Source: Desulfovibrio sp.
GTDB lineage: Bacteria > Desulfobacterota > Desulfovibrionia > Desulfovibrionales > Desulfovibrionaceae
Length of the DNA: 64,000 nucleotides
NCBI GenBank assembly: GCA_031288535.1
Contig: JAITRF010000034.1
Location: 1 to 64,000, forward strand
Reading direction: 5' to 3'
Below are positions 24,773 through 34,336 of this stretch, piece by piece (the first letter of the stretch is position 1; each line of letters opens with the position of its first letter). Position numbers and translations under genes: made by a program. The notes beneath the pieces are model-generated. The model searched no databases, had not been told where the DNA came from, and saw only the letters and a list, made by a program, of their open reading frames with translations.

Positions 24773-25911
24773 GTAAAACCGCCTTTCCCATACGCCCGGA
24801 GATTCTGGATTTTGAGGAATACAGTCCGGGACTTTCCATAGAGGACATCCGGCGGCGCTTCGGTCTGGACAGAATCATCAAGATGGCCAGCAACGAGAAC
24901 CCCTTGGGGGTTTCACCCCTGGCCCTCGAGGCCATGCGCAGGCACGCCGCCTTTGCCTTCCGCTATCCGAGAGGCTGCGCCCCGGATCTGTGCGCGGCCC
25001 TGGCCGCATACCACCGTCTGCCGGAAAACTGTTTCGTGCCCGGCAACGGCTCGGACGAGATAGTCGATCTTCTCCTGCGCGTCTGCCCCAGTCCGGGCAG
25101 GCACAATGTCGTGGCCTGCCGGTCGTCCTTCAGCATGTACCGCATCGCGAGCAGGCTCTGCGGCGTGGAATTCCGCGCCGTCCCGCGCCGGGACGATTTT
25201 GCCTTTGACTACGGAATGTTACTTGAAGCTGTCGACGAAAACACCGCCCTTGTCTTCATTGCCAGCCCGGACAATCCTTCAGGCTTCTGCCCGCCTTGGG
25301 AAGACCTGGCCGCCCTGGCCCGCGCCCTTCCTTCTTCCTGCCTGCTGGTGCTGGACGAGGCCTATGCGGATTTCTGCGGCGACATCGCCGCCCATTCCCT
25401 GTTGCCGCGCTTTGGCGAATTCGGCAATCTGGTCGTCCTGCGCACTTTTTCCAAAGCCTTCGGTCTGGCCGGCATCCGCCTGGGCTACGGCGTCATGCCC
25501 GAGCGTCTGGCGGACGCGTTGCGTTCCGCGCACATGCCCTTTTCCATAAGCATCCTGGCGGAAGCGGCCGGGATCGCCGCCTTGGGCGATCGTGATTTTT
25601 ATGAGCGGACCCTGAGTGTGGTCTCAGAGGGACGCTCTTTCCTGACGGAAACTCTGGCCGGGATGGGCTGTACCTGTTTCCCTTCCCTGGCCAATTTCCT
25701 GATGTTCAAGCCCCCGGCAGGACGCGGGACGGCGGTGGAGATATTTGAAGGGCTGCTTGCGCGCGGTCTGATTATCCGCTCCCTGAAAAGCTACGGGCTG
25801 CCGGAACATCTGCGGGTCAGCGTGGGGATGCCCGAGGAAAACAGTCTCTTTATAAACGCCCTACGGGAACTGATCGCATGTTTCAGTCCACAGCCGGCTC
25901 GATCCGCCTGA
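24769..25911 (+). CDS. hisC: Histidinol-phosphate aminotransferase
   Basis: 380 residues, a class I/II PLP aminotransferase. The PLP lysine is in LRTFSKAFGLAGIRLGYG. Conserved MASNENPLG, FVPGNGSDEI and IASPDNPSGF fit HisC, which converts imidazole acetol-phosphate and glutamate to histidinol phosphate. Tyrosine or phenylalanine aminotransferase activity is common in the family. Translation is coupled to the upstream adaptor gene by a four-base overlap, an unusual partnership. Other his genes (hisI, hisG) are far away at 58-59 kb. Confidence 0.9.
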   Translation: MSKTAFPIRPEILDFEEYSPGLSIEDIRRRFGLDRIIKMASNENPLGVSPLALEAMRRHAAFAFRYPRGCAPDLCAALAAYHRLPENCFVPGNGSDEIVDLLLRVCPSPGRHNVVACRSSFSMYRIASRLCGVEFRAVPRRDDFAFDYGMLLEAVDENTALVFIASPDNPSGFCPPWEDLAALARALPSSCLLVLDEAYADFCGDIAAHSLLPRFGEFGNLVVLRTFSKAFGLAGIRLGYGVMPERLADALRSAHMPFSISILAEAAGIAALGDRDFYERTLSVVSEGRSFLTETLAGMGCTCFPSLANFLMFKPPAGRGTAVEIFEGLLARGLIIRSLKSYGLPEHLRVSVGMPEENSLFINALRELIACFSPQPARSA

Positions 25912-25979
25912 TAACTTCCATCCCGGCGGATGGGAGCCGGGTGGATTGCCCCTTCCCTGAAGCAAGGGGCTACCGGCAC

Positions 25980-26055
25980 GGCATGCACGGCAAAGCCTTG
26001 CGTCAAGCGGAAATATCCCTGAAGGGAGAGGTTTCAAACCACAAAGGAATTTTTG
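25980..26055 (+). repeat. Leader element shared with secD
   Basis: Second copy of the 5' element described at 20640-20752. The shared part runs from GGCAAAGCCTT to the ribosome site and TTTTGATGA at the cmk start. The gap between hisC and cmk has no other gene. Confidence 0.55.
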
Positions 26056-27228
26056 ATGAATTCGAGAAAACTCCCGCTCATAACCATCGACGGTCCCGCC
26101 GGCGCGGGTAAAAGCACTTTGGCCGAACGCGTCGCCAAGACCTTGGGCATAGCCTGCCTGGACACGGGGGCGATGTTCCGCACTTTGGCCGTGGTCCTGT
26201 GTAACCAGGGATTTGACCCGGAAAAATCCGACCCGGAGCGTTGGGACCTGGACGCGGCATTTGCCGCCTGCTCCTTCAGCCTCGGGGAATGCGAAGGGAA
26301 CTTGCGGCTTTTTTGCAACAAGGCCCCGGTCGGAGAAGAGATACGCACGGAAAAGGCGGGCATGGCGGCGGCGCAAATAGCCGTAAACGCCCGGGTCCGC
26401 AACTTTTTGAAAGAGGAACAGCAAAAGCTCGGGAAACTCCATCCCCTAGTCGCCGAAGGCAGGGATACGGGCACGGTGATCTTTCCCGACGCCCTGTGCA
26501 AGATATACCTGGAGGCATCGGCAAAGGTCCGGGCGTTGCGCCGTTGTGAACAGTTGCGCCGGGCGGGCGTCGCGGCTGATCCGGCGGAGATTGAGGAAAA
26601 AATCCGGGAACGGGATTTGCAGGACAGCGGCAGGGCATTGGCGCCCCTGCGCCCGGCCGCCGACGCCCGGATCATTGATACCACGGAAAAAAATCCGGAC
26701 GAAGTCTTTGCGGAGATCATGCGGGCCGTGGCCGAAGCGCGCGTCGCCGCCCCGGCCGCATGGCCGATGCGCCGCAAGGACAGGGAAATTTCGCGCGAAG
26801 CGGCCCTGGACCTGCTGCGCCGGGCCGAATACGGGATACTGGCCCTGGACGACGGCAGTTCCTGGCCCTATGCCGTGCCCCTGTCCTTTGTCCTGCTCGG
26901 GGAAAACATCTATTTCCACTGTGCGACAAAAGGGCGCAAGCTGGACATCCTGAAAATCAACAACAGAGCCTGTTTCACCGCCGTATCCGACGTGCGGGCG
27001 GTGTTCGCGAACAGCTTCAGCACCTGCTACAGCAGCGCCATGGTTTTCGGGCGTGTCCTGCCTGTGGAGGACAGGGAAGAAAAAAACCGGGCGCTAGACG
27101 CCCTTGCCTGGAAATATCTGCCTGAGCACGCCCCGCAAGCCGGCGGCTACATCGAAAAAAGCTTTCAACGCACCGCGGTGTGCAAGCTCGTCCCGGAACT
27201 GATAAACGCAAAGGCGAGAACCGCATAG
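26056..27228 (+). CDS. cmk: Cytidylate kinase fused to a PNPOx-like flavin split-barrel domain
   Basis: 390 residues. Residues 8-225 are a full cytidylate kinase: P-loop GPAGAGKS (13-20), DTGAMFRTLA, GRDTGTVIFPDA and the lid segment RDLQDSGRALAPL. It phosphorylates CMP/dCMP. Residues about 240-385 form a second domain (REISREAALDLLRRAEYGIL, YAVPLSFVLLGENIYFHC, GRKLDILKINNRACFTAV) with the pattern of the pyridoxamine 5'-phosphate oxidase/NimA-like FMN-binding split barrel. The join is in one frame without a stop. The activity of the second domain is unknown. The ATG at 26056 follows AAAGGA. Confidence 0.88.
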   Translation: MNSRKLPLITIDGPAGAGKSTLAERVAKTLGIACLDTGAMFRTLAVVLCNQGFDPEKSDPERWDLDAAFAACSFSLGECEGNLRLFCNKAPVGEEIRTEKAGMAAAQIAVNARVRNFLKEEQQKLGKLHPLVAEGRDTGTVIFPDALCKIYLEASAKVRALRRCEQLRRAGVAADPAEIEEKIRERDLQDSGRALAPLRPAADARIIDTTEKNPDEVFAEIMRAVAEARVAAPAAWPMRRKDREISREAALDLLRRAEYGILALDDGSSWPYAVPLSFVLLGENIYFHCATKGRKLDILKINNRACFTAVSDVRAVFANSFSTCYSSAMVFGRVLPVEDREEKNRALDALAWKYLPEHAPQAGGYIEKSFQRTAVCKLVPELINAKARTA

Positions 27229-27244
27229 ATTTCTATAAATTTTT

Positions 27245-27435
27245 GAGGAAGGGCCGATTAATTGGGACTCCTCCCCAAACTCCGCCGGGGAAGCGTCAGC
27301 CGTAGGCAAGTCTTCGAGCCGTACGGATGACGACGGCAGCGATAATGGTTTTCCCCGGACTCCCTCAATAGTAACTCATTGAAATATCTATTGAGAGTAC
27401 AGAGGGCAAAGCCATCTCAAAAATAAATCAGTGCT
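27245..27435 (-). repeat. Dispersed intergenic repeat, copy 2 (inverted relative to 7012-7285)
   Basis: Reverse complement of most of the element at 7012-7285, without the 61-base internal duplication. Conserved blocks include GCCGTACGGATGACGACGG, GCGTCAGCCGTAGGCAAG and ATCTCAAAAATAAATCAG. It fills the gap between the convergent cmk and YIP1 genes. Confidence 0.75.
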
Positions 27436-27473
27436 TCCCCAACAAGGACAAAGACGTCTTGCATAAACGCGCC

Positions 27474-28718
27474 CTACAGGAAATACCAGGCTATGGACCC
27501 CAGAAGCAGAAACGCCGGAGGCAGCGACGCGCAAAGGGAAAGAGGCCAGGAAAGACGCAGGGCTCCGCGACAGCCGCCGACCAGGGAAACCATGAACCAG
27601 ACGGCGGCGATAGGCGGACCGACAAAGGGGACAACGCACAGGACGAACGAAGCGGGCGCATAGCTGACCACTTTGTAGATCAGGACAAAATCCGCCCGTT
27701 CCGGGGCAAAAAGGCGCATGACCAGACGGATGCAGCCGACGACAAAAAGCTGCATGAGGCCGAGCGCAATCGGCGCCAGTAAAATCAGCACCGGCAGGGC
27801 CATGCGGCCGACGGGCAGAGGCAGAACCCCGGGAAGCAAGGCTTCCGCCGCCATACTCCAGGCCAGCGAACCGAAAACGCAGATATAACCCATCAGGATG
27901 AAAAAAAGATAGCCGGGCGCAAGAGAACCTCTGTTGCTGAAAGAGGCGAAAAAGGACGGCCCCCCGAACATAACTCCGCGCAAAGTGGCCATGAACCCGC
28001 CGACCCACCCGCATTCAGCCGGGTTTTCCCAAGGGACGGACCGTGCCTCCTCTTCCTCGCCCGCGAAGGAAAGAAAATCCTCGTCTTCTTCGTTATCTGG
28101 AAACTCTTTGAGCCGTCCCAAATCCCGCACCGGGATGGAGGAGCGATCGTCTCTGAGCAGGCCCATGTCCTGATCTACCCTTTCTTCAGGCGGCGGACCG
28201 TCTCCGGCATAGATAAAAACCGGCGCACGGCCCGTCTCTCTCTCCTCCGCGCCCAAAGCGGGGACGGGAACAATCCCGCTAGCCGAGGTAACTCCACCTT
28301 CTTGCGGCAACGGCAAACCCCGCGCATCGGGAGCCGCATCTACGGGCGGCGCAAACCTTTGCACATCCCGCTCCGGCCTTTCTCCTCCGCTTAACGTCCG
28401 ACAGGCCTCGTCCCGCAACGAAGCGCCCGCGCTGTCATCGGTCCTGCGGGCGTCTACGCCAAAATCCGCCCTGCCCTCAACGCTTGTGACCGCGCTCCCC
28501 GACAGGCGCGCGTCTATGTCGGTCCGGGGCGCGGATGCCGGAAAAGGCCGGTCCGTCCCCTGCGGAAATCCGGATTTTTCCGGCTCTCCGCGCGGGCGTA
28601 CGGACCGGAAGCGAAACCGGCAGCCGCATCTGGGACAACTGGCCACTTCCGCCCGGGGCGGAATTTTGCTTTCGCTGATGCTGCGGGTATGCTCGCATTG
28701 CGGACAACGAATTACCAT
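27474..28718 (-). CDS. Zinc-ribbon and YIP1-domain membrane protein
   Basis: 414 residues. The N terminus is a MJ0042-type zinc finger with C5, C8, C28 and C31 (IRCPQCEHT, ASCPRCGCRF). Residues 40-230 are a low-complexity, probably disordered linker. The C-terminal 180 residues carry five membrane segments in YIP1-like arrangement (FMATLRGVMFGGPSFFASFS, YLFFILMGYICVFGSLAWSM). The function in bacteria is unknown. It follows dnaK on the same strand with a 206-base gap holding a hairpin. Confidence 0.75.
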   Translation of the reverse strand: MVIRCPQCEHTRSISESKIPPRAEVASCPRCGCRFRFRSVRPRGEPEKSGFPQGTDRPFPASAPRTDIDARLSGSAVTSVEGRADFGVDARRTDDSAGASLRDEACRTLSGGERPERDVQRFAPPVDAAPDARGLPLPQEGGVTSASGIVPVPALGAEERETGRAPVFIYAGDGPPPEERVDQDMGLLRDDRSSIPVRDLGRLKEFPDNEEDEDFLSFAGEEEEARSVPWENPAECGWVGGFMATLRGVMFGGPSFFASFSNRGSLAPGYLFFILMGYICVFGSLAWSMAAEALLPGVLPLPVGRMALPVLILLAPIALGLMQLFVVGCIRLVMRLFAPERADFVLIYKVVSYAPASFVLCVVPFVGPPIAAVWFMVSLVGGCRGALRLSWPLSLCASLPPAFLLLGSIAWYFL

Positions 28719-28735
28719 CTTCCGATTCTACCTTT

Positions 28736-28759
28736 TTGCAAACCCGTTCAGGTTTGCAA
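28736..28759. terminator. Hairpin between dnaK and the YIP1 gene
   Basis: TTGCAAACC / GGTTTGCAA with a 6-base loop. On the minus strand it is followed by five A, so it is not a classical terminator for dnaK, but it may protect or end transcripts. Confidence 0.4.
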
Positions 28760-28924
28760 GGCCGCCGGCAATGCCGCCCATACGCAAAAGCCGCGGCAAG
28801 GGTTACGTACCCGCAGGCCGTTCGTGCCTTTCCGGCGCCGAACGTCCCGCGCTCCTCCACGGCTTTTGTAGCGCATTTCAAGCCCGAAGGGAAACGGCAA
28901 ATACCGTCTCCCCAAGGCGTGAAA

Positions 28925-30835
28925 CTATTTTACTTCAGTAAAATCGGCATCCACGACGTCTTCGTCAGCCTTTCTCCCCTGTCCGCTCTGCGCCCCCACA
29001 TCCGCCCCTCCATCGGCGGCGGCCCCTCCTTCGGACTTTTGGGCGTACAACTGCTCGGCAAGCTTGTGCGAGGAGTTGGAAAGCTGATCCATGGCAGTCT
29101 TTATGGCTTCTACGGAATCTCCCTCCATTGCCTTTTTCAGAGCGGCGGTCGCGCTCTCGATGTCGGATTTCACAGCGGCATCCACTTTGCCGCCAAGATC
29201 ATGCAGGGACTTTTCAGTCGCATAAATCAACGAATCCGCATGATTGCGCACTTCAATAAGTTCGAGTTTCTTCTTGTCCTCGTCGGCATGGGATTCGGCT
29301 TCCTTGATCAGGCGTTGTATTTCGTTTTCCGAAAGGCCGGAGGAGGCGGTGATGCGGATGGTTTGCTCCTTGCCCGTTCCCATGTCTTTGGCCGAGACGT
29401 TTACTATGCCGTTGGCGTCTATATCAAAGGAGACCTCGATCTGCGGCAGTCCGCGCGGAGCGGGAGGGATGCCGGTAAGCTCGAAGCGCCCGAGGGTCAT
29501 GTTGTCCGCGGCCATATTCCGTTCGCCCTGAAGCACATGAATGGACACCGAGGGCTGGTTGTCCGCGGCCGTCGTGAAAACCTGGCTCTTGCGCGTGGGA
29601 ATCGTGGTGTTGCGGTCTATGAGTCTGGTCATCACCCCGCCCAGAGTTTCAATGCCCAAAGACAGCGGGGTAACGTCGAGAAGCAGCACGTCCTTCACGT
29701 CCCCGGCCAGGATGCCGCCCTGGATGGCTGCGCCCATGGCCACGACCTCGTCCGGGTTCACCGAGCGGTTCGGCTCTTTGGCGAAAAATTCCTGCACGGA
29801 CTTCTGCACCAGCGGCATCCTGGTCATGCCGCCGACCAGCACAACTTCGTTGATGTCTTTGGCCGAGAGGCCGGCGTCGGCCAAGGCCTTCCGGCACGGT
29901 TCGACAGTGCGCTGCACCAGATCCTGCACCATGGACTCCAGCTTGGCTCTGGAAAGCTTCATGAGCAGATGCTTCGGGCCGGTCTGATCCGCCGTGATGA
30001 AGGGCAGATTGACCTCTGTTTCCATGCTGGTCGACAAATCCTTCTTGGCTTTTTCCGCCGCTTCTTTAAGGCGTTGAAGGGCAAGGCGATCCTTGGAAAG
30101 ATCCACACCGCTCTCTTTTCTGAACTCCTCAACCAGCCAGTTGATCACGCGCTGGTCGAAATCCTCGCCGCCAAGAAAGGTGTCGCCGTTGGTGGCCCGC
30201 ACTTCGACCACGCCGTCGCCGACTTCCAGAATGGATATGTCAAAGGTGCCGCCGCCTAGGTCGAAAACGGCGATCTTCTCGTTGGTTTTGCGATCCGAAC
30301 CATAGGCCAGAGATGCGGCGGTAGGCTCGTTGATGATGCGCTTTACGTCCAGCCCGGCGATGCGTCCGGCGTCTTTGGTCGCCTGACGCTGGGAATCGTT
30401 AAAGTAGGCCGGGACGGTGATTACAGCTTCCGTGACCGGTTCTCCGAGATAAGCCTCGGCGTCGGCCTTGAGCTTGCCCAGGATCATGGCGGAAATTTCC
30501 GCGGCCGTGTAGGTGCGGCCCTCAATCTCAACAGCGGCGTCGCCGTTTTTGTCGGCGACTATGCGATAGGGACTGTGCTTCTTCCACTCCCGGATTTCCG
30601 GCGCGTCGGACTTGCGTCCCATCAGGCGCTTGATCCCGAACACCGTGCGTTCCGGGTTGGTCACAGCCTGGCGCTTGGCTATATCTCCAACCAGACGTTC
30701 CTTGTCCGTGAAACCGACAATCGACGGCGTCGTGCGTCCTCCCTCCGGGTTGGTTATACACTTGGCATCCTTACCTTCCATGACAAAAACGCAGGAATTG
30801 GTGGTGCCGAGATCTATCCCTATTATTTTGCCCAT
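28925..30835 (-). CDS. dnaK: Molecular chaperone DnaK (Hsp70)
   Basis: 636 residues, full length. N-terminal ATPase domain with [16 protein letters not shown] (5-20), [35 protein letters not shown] and [13 protein letters not shown]. The substrate domain includes [14 protein letters not shown] and the tail ends [11 protein letters not shown]. It folds proteins in the cytosol with DnaJ and GrpE, which are not adjacent here. An AGGAGG site lies upstream of the ATG. No convincing sigma-32 promoter or CIRCE element was seen in the leader. Confidence 0.97.
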   Translation of the reverse strand: MGKIIGIDLGTTNSCVFVMEGKDAKCITNPEGGRTTPSIVGFTDKERLVGDIAKRQAVTNPERTVFGIKRLMGRKSDAPEIREWKKHSPYRIVADKNGDAAVEIEGRTYTAAEISAMILGKLKADAEAYLGEPVTEAVITVPAYFNDSQRQATKDAGRIAGLDVKRIINEPTAASLAYGSDRKTNEKIAVFDLGGGTFDISILEVGDGVVEVRATNGDTFLGGEDFDQRVINWLVEEFRKESGVDLSKDRLALQRLKEAAEKAKKDLSTSMETEVNLPFITADQTGPKHLLMKLSRAKLESMVQDLVQRTVEPCRKALADAGLSAKDINEVVLVGGMTRMPLVQKSVQEFFAKEPNRSVNPDEVVAMGAAIQGGILAGDVKDVLLLDVTPLSLGIETLGGVMTRLIDRNTTIPTRKSQVFTTAADNQPSVSIHVLQGERNMAADNMTLGRFELTGIPPAPRGLPQIEVSFDIDANGIVNVSAKDMGTGKEQTIRITASSGLSENEIQRLIKEAESHADEDKKKLELIEVRNHADSLIYATEKSLHDLGGKVDAAVKSDIESATAALKKAMEGDSVEAIKTAMDQLSNSSHKLAEQLYAQKSEGGAAADGGADVGAQSGQGRKADEDVVDADFTEVK

Positions 30836-30944
30836 ATATCAAGTCCTCCTAGGATGTGTCATGTCGTCTCACGCACATAGGTAACAACGATTTTGCAAAC
30901 GTCCAGAGGATTGGCGAGAAAAAAAAGCAAAATAGCCGCACGGC

Positions 30945-30973
30945 TTGACCGGAAAAGAAAGCCGTAATATAAA
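30945..30973 (+). promoter_or_regulatory. Sigma-70 promoter of the TRAP transporter operon
   Basis: TTGACC, 17-base spacer, TATAAA; near consensus. It lies between divergent dnaK and dctP and reads toward dctP, giving a leader of about 143 bases. Confidence 0.7.
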
Positions 30974-31122
30974 GCTGAAAATGTGTATTTCCCGGCCTTG
31001 AGGCTGCAGATAACCCAAGCCGGGCCTTTGGCAGTCTTGAGGCTTTGCCGGCGACCCGCCTAACTCCGGGCACATGCCTGCAAGCGCACCCCTTTCCCGC
31101 ACCATCCACCGGAGGCGTCACT

Positions 31123-32109
31123 ATGAAACGCTTGAGTATCGTTCTCTTGGCCTTGGCCGTCCTCTCATTCGGGCTGGTTACGGCGGCCCACTCGGCCGTC
31201 ACCATCCAAATCGCCGGAATGAAGCCCGAAGGAGAACCGGAAACCCTCGGCATGCACAAGTTCGGCGAGATTCTGACCAAACTCTCGGCAGGCAAATATG
31301 AGGTCAAGGTCTTCCCGAACAGCCAGCTCGGCAAAGAAAACGCCTATATAGCCAGCACCCGGCGCGGCACGATCCAGATGTGCGCCACCGGGACGCAGAC
31401 ATCCGCCCTGTTCCCGGCCATGGCCATGCTTGAAACCCCCATGCTTTTCAGCAGCCTGGATCACGCCCGGCGCGCCATGAACGGAAAAACCTTCGAACTG
31501 ATCAACAAGGGATTTCCGGAAAAATCCGGTCTGCGCACCTTAAACGCCTTCCCCCTCGGATTTCGCCATTTCTATTCCAAAAAAGCCCTGAAAAGCATGG
31601 ATGACCTGAAGGGACTGAAAATGCGCGTCCCCAACATCCCGCTCTACGTGAACTTCGCCAAGGAATGCGGGATCAGCGGGCAGCCCATGCCCTTTGCGGA
31701 AGTGCCGGCGGCCCTGGATCAGGGCGTCATCGACGGCGGCGACAGCCCCCTGGCCGACATCATGGCCCTCAAGATGTATGAAATCACGCCGAACATCACT
31801 TTGAGCGGGCATATCCTCGTCATCCATTCCCTGTATATAAACGAAGAATTCTACAGCAAACTTCCGGATCAGGACAGGGCCTGGTTCGACCAGGCGGCCA
31901 GGGAATCCGCCGATTACGTCTGGGACCTGATGGCCGACCTTGAAAAAGAAGCCGTCAAAGCCATTACCTCCGGGGGCGGCAAAATCACCGAACCTTCGCC
32001 GGAATTCCGCGCCGCCATGCTCGAAGCCGGGAAAAGAAGCTGGTCCCTCTTTTACGACACCGTTCCCAACGCCAAGGAAATTCTCGACAGCGCCGCGGAA
32101 TACAAATAA
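31123..32109 (+). CDS. dctP: TRAP transporter substrate-binding protein DctP-type
   Basis: 328 residues with a signal peptide (MKRLSIVLLALAVLSFGLVT, cleaved near AAHSA). DctP features include QLGKENAYIASTRRGTIQM, the substrate-site region LKGLKMRVPNIPLYVNFAKE and EVPAALDQGVIDGGDSPL. It binds an organic acid in the periplasm and delivers it to DctQM. The ATG at 31123 follows GGAGG and is preferred to the longer frame from 31045. The ligand is probably a carboxylate but cannot be read from sequence. Confidence 0.9.
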   Translation: MKRLSIVLLALAVLSFGLVTAAHSAVTIQIAGMKPEGEPETLGMHKFGEILTKLSAGKYEVKVFPNSQLGKENAYIASTRRGTIQMCATGTQTSALFPAMAMLETPMLFSSLDHARRAMNGKTFELINKGFPEKSGLRTLNAFPLGFRHFYSKKALKSMDDLKGLKMRVPNIPLYVNFAKECGISGQPMPFAEVPAALDQGVIDGGDSPLADIMALKMYEITPNITLSGHILVIHSLYINEEFYSKLPDQDRAWFDQAARESADYVWDLMADLEKEAVKAITSGGGKITEPSPEFRAAMLEAGKRSWSLFYDTVPNAKEILDSAAEYK

Positions 32110-32165
32110 GCGCCGCAACGCAAACCCGGGAGGGGACAAACTCCGCTCTCCCTCAAAACGGACCC

Positions 32166-32200
32166 GGAGCGGTTTATGCATTTCGGTGTTAAACCGCTCC
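32166..32200 (+). terminator. Hairpin after dctP
   Basis: GGAGCGGTTTA / TAAACCGCTCC, 11 bp, loop 13 bases, between dctP and dctQ. Related to the hairpin at 14439-14477. It may make dctP mRNA more abundant than dctQM mRNA. Confidence 0.5.
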
Positions 32201-32246
32201 AAACGGCGTAGGCCAGCCGGAAACCTCCCGGCCGACGATCTCCGCG

Positions 32247-32297
32247 TCGGGAAGTTTACTTTTCAGTGCGTATAGCTGCAACAATACGGAGGCGGAT
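32247..32297 (+). repeat. Leader element shared with the response regulator leader (63350-63398)
   Basis: Sequence AAGTTTACTTTTCAGTGCG, then ATA and CTG/ACGGAGG-like steps up to the dctQ start, matches AAGTTTACTTTTCAACGCG upstream of the response regulator at the same distance from the ATG, including the GGAGG ribosome site. Confidence 0.5.
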
Positions 32298-32882
32298 ATG
32301 TCCGATCGTGAAGAAATGCGGCATGAGCCGGACAACTTGGCCGGCGGCCCGTCCGCGGGGGCAAAAAGCCCGGCTCCGGCGACCAAAACCGAGACCCCGG
32401 GGGAATTTGCCTTTCAGCTGTTCTGCGCGGTCATCTTTCTCGGCATGATCGGCCTCGTCTTCTACAACGCCTTTCTTCGCTACGTCTTCGGTTCCAGTTT
32501 CACGCCGAGCGAGGAATGGGCACGTTTTCTCTTTATCTACATCACCTTTTTCGGAGCCATAGAAGCTTTTTACCGCAACAAGCACATCGCTGTGGACATG
32601 TTCGTCGGACTGTTGCGGGGCGCGACGCGCAAAACCGTGGACGTCGCGGCCTCGCTGCTCACCCTGGTCGCCTTGGCCTTCATGCTCTGGGGAGGAATAA
32701 TCCTGGTCGAACAGACCATGGACACTTACTCCGTGGCGACCGACATCAACCTGGCCTTCATCAACGGTTCTCTGCCCATTATGGCGGGGGCCGCGCTCGT
32801 CATCCGCATCAGGGACTTTTTCCGCCTTCTCAAAAAACCGGCCGGTGAATTTACCAGAAACATTGCGCCGAACCTGGATTGA
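32298..32882 (+). CDS. dctQ: TRAP transporter small permease DctQ-type
   Basis: 194 residues with four membrane segments: FAFQLFCAVIFLGMIGLVFY, RFLFIYITFFGAIEAFYRNK, a third near VDVAASLLTLVALAFMLWGG, and a fourth. The motif SEEWARFLF is conserved in DctQ. It links DctP-bound substrate transfer to DctM. The N-terminal 40 residues are hydrophilic. The ATG follows GGAGGCGGAT. Confidence 0.88.
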   Translation: MSDREEMRHEPDNLAGGPSAGAKSPAPATKTETPGEFAFQLFCAVIFLGMIGLVFYNAFLRYVFGSSFTPSEEWARFLFIYITFFGAIEAFYRNKHIAVDMFVGLLRGATRKTVDVAASLLTLVALAFMLWGGIILVEQTMDTYSVATDINLAFINGSLPIMAGAALVIRIRDFFRLLKKPAGEFTRNIAPNLD

Positions 32883-32902
32883 AACAACACGGGGACCAAA
32901 CT

Positions 32903-34189
32903 ATGGAACAGTTGTTTTTTTTCTTCGGCAGCCTCTTTTTATTCCTGGCTATGGGCATCCCCATCTCCATGGTGCTCATGCTCTGCTCGATGGTCCTCAT
33001 GTACTCGAGCGGCGTATGGGACGTGATGATAATTCCGAACATCATGCTGGACGGAGCGGACAATTTCCCTCTGATGGCCATCCCCTTCTTTATCTTCGCC
33101 GGGGAAATCATGGCCGCCGGAGGACTTTCCAAACGCGTGGTGCAACTCGCCCAGCTTATCATCGGCCGGGTAAAGGGCGGCCTCGGCTACGCTGCCATCC
33201 TGGCCAGCATCATCTTTGCCGGACTCATGGGCAGTTCGGTCGGTGAAGCAGCCGCTCTCGGCGGACTGCTCCTGCCCATGATGAAAGAAGCCGGCTATGA
33301 CCACGGCCGCGCCGGCGGCATCATCGCCTCCGGGGCCATTCTGGGGCCCATCATCCCCCCCAGCACCAACTTCATAATCCTCGGGGCAACGGTAAGCCTT
33401 TCCATTACCAGGCTCTTCATGATCGGGCTTTTCCCCGGCCTGCTTCTGGGTTTCGGACTGATGATCGTCTGGTTTTTCATAGTGCGCAAAGACGGCTACA
33501 CCGAGATCATCACCTTCACCCGCGCCGAAGCCATAGCCATTCTCAAGGATGCCATCCCCGCCTTCATGTTGCCGGTCCTGCTGCTCGGCGGCATCCGTTT
33601 CGGGGTCTTCACTCCCACCGAGGGCGGAGCCTTCGCGGCCGTCTTCGCCATCGTCGTCTGCATGTGCTATTATCGGGAACTGCCCCTGCGCGGCCTCCTG
33701 CGCGTCAGCGTCGCCGCCGCCCGCACGACGGCGGTGGTCATGCTTATCGTGGCGACGGCCACGGCTGTGGGATACTTTATCACCCTGGCCCAGATACCCA
33801 CGCACATAGCCAGCGTTTTTTCCAATTACATCGACTCCCCGCGCATCCTGCTCACGATCATCATGATGTTCCTGCTTGTGGCCGGGATGGTCATGGACCT
33901 CACCCCCAACGTCCTGATCTTCGCCCCGGTCTTTTACCCCCTGATCCAGCAGGCGGGCATCGACCCTTACCATTTCGGCCTGCTCTTCATTCTCAACCTC
34001 GGCATCGGGGTCATCACTCCGCCGGTGGGCACGGTCCTTTACGTGGTGTGCGGCATAGGCAACATCTCCCTCATGCACTTGGTACGCAAGATGCTGCCCT
34101 TCATAATGATGGAAATTGCCATACTCTTTTTGCTGGTCTATTTCCCCGCCCTCTCGCTGACGCCCCTCAAATGGCTGATGAGCGGCTAG
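32903..34189 (+). CDS. dctM: TRAP transporter large permease DctM-type
   Basis: 428 residues and about 11-12 membrane segments, the ion-coupled transport subunit. Typical sequences include PLMAIPFFIFAGEIMAAGGL, AALGGLLLPMMKEAGYD and AILGPIIPPSTNFIILGATV. The ATG 21 bases after dctQ is preferred to a longer TTG start, which would overlap dctQ. The operon continues across a repeat to a HAD phosphatase and glpABC. Confidence 0.92.
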   Translation: MEQLFFFFGSLFLFLAMGIPISMVLMLCSMVLMYSSGVWDVMIIPNIMLDGADNFPLMAIPFFIFAGEIMAAGGLSKRVVQLAQLIIGRVKGGLGYAAILASIIFAGLMGSSVGEAAALGGLLLPMMKEAGYDHGRAGGIIASGAILGPIIPPSTNFIILGATVSLSITRLFMIGLFPGLLLGFGLMIVWFFIVRKDGYTEIITFTRAEAIAILKDAIPAFMLPVLLLGGIRFGVFTPTEGGAFAAVFAIVVCMCYYRELPLRGLLRVSVAAARTTAVVMLIVATATAVGYFITLAQIPTHIASVFSNYIDSPRILLTIIMMFLLVAGMVMDLTPNVLIFAPVFYPLIQQAGIDPYHFGLLFILNLGIGVITPPVGTVLYVVCGIGNISLMHLVRKMLPFIMMEIAILFLLVYFPALSLTPLKWLMSG

Positions 34190-34191
34190 AT

Positions 34192-34316
34192 CAGTTCAAC
34201 TTTGAAAAGTTGGACTGCGCTCTGCAAGGATTTGCTTGCAAATCCTTGCCGCGAAATGCTTGCAGGCGGGCTTTGCTCGCCGTTAAGCAAGCATTTCAAG
34301 CGTAAACGCTCTAATG
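34192..34316 (+). repeat. Composite intergenic hairpin repeat, full copy
   Basis: Starts 3 bases after dctM. Three successive hairpins: CAGTTCAACTTT / AAAGTTGGACTG, CAAGGATTTGC / GCAAATCCTTG, and GAAATGCTTGC / GCAAGCATTTC enclosing GGCGGGC. The same order recurs at 46000-46090, inverted at 44551-44692, and in part at 12856-12915. It looks like a REP/MITE-type repeat used as intergenic hairpins. Confidence 0.75.
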
Positions 34317-34336
34317 TGAAACGCGCAGGTTGAAAT

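Noticed and set aside
28736-30259. Long plus-strand ORF opposite dnaK
   Set aside because: Antisense shadow of dnaK caused by high GC; no ribosome site and no domain pattern.
30836-31060. Sigma-32 promoter or CIRCE element for dnaK
   Set aside because: No CCCCAT-type or inverted GCACTC-type sequence found in the minus-strand leader.
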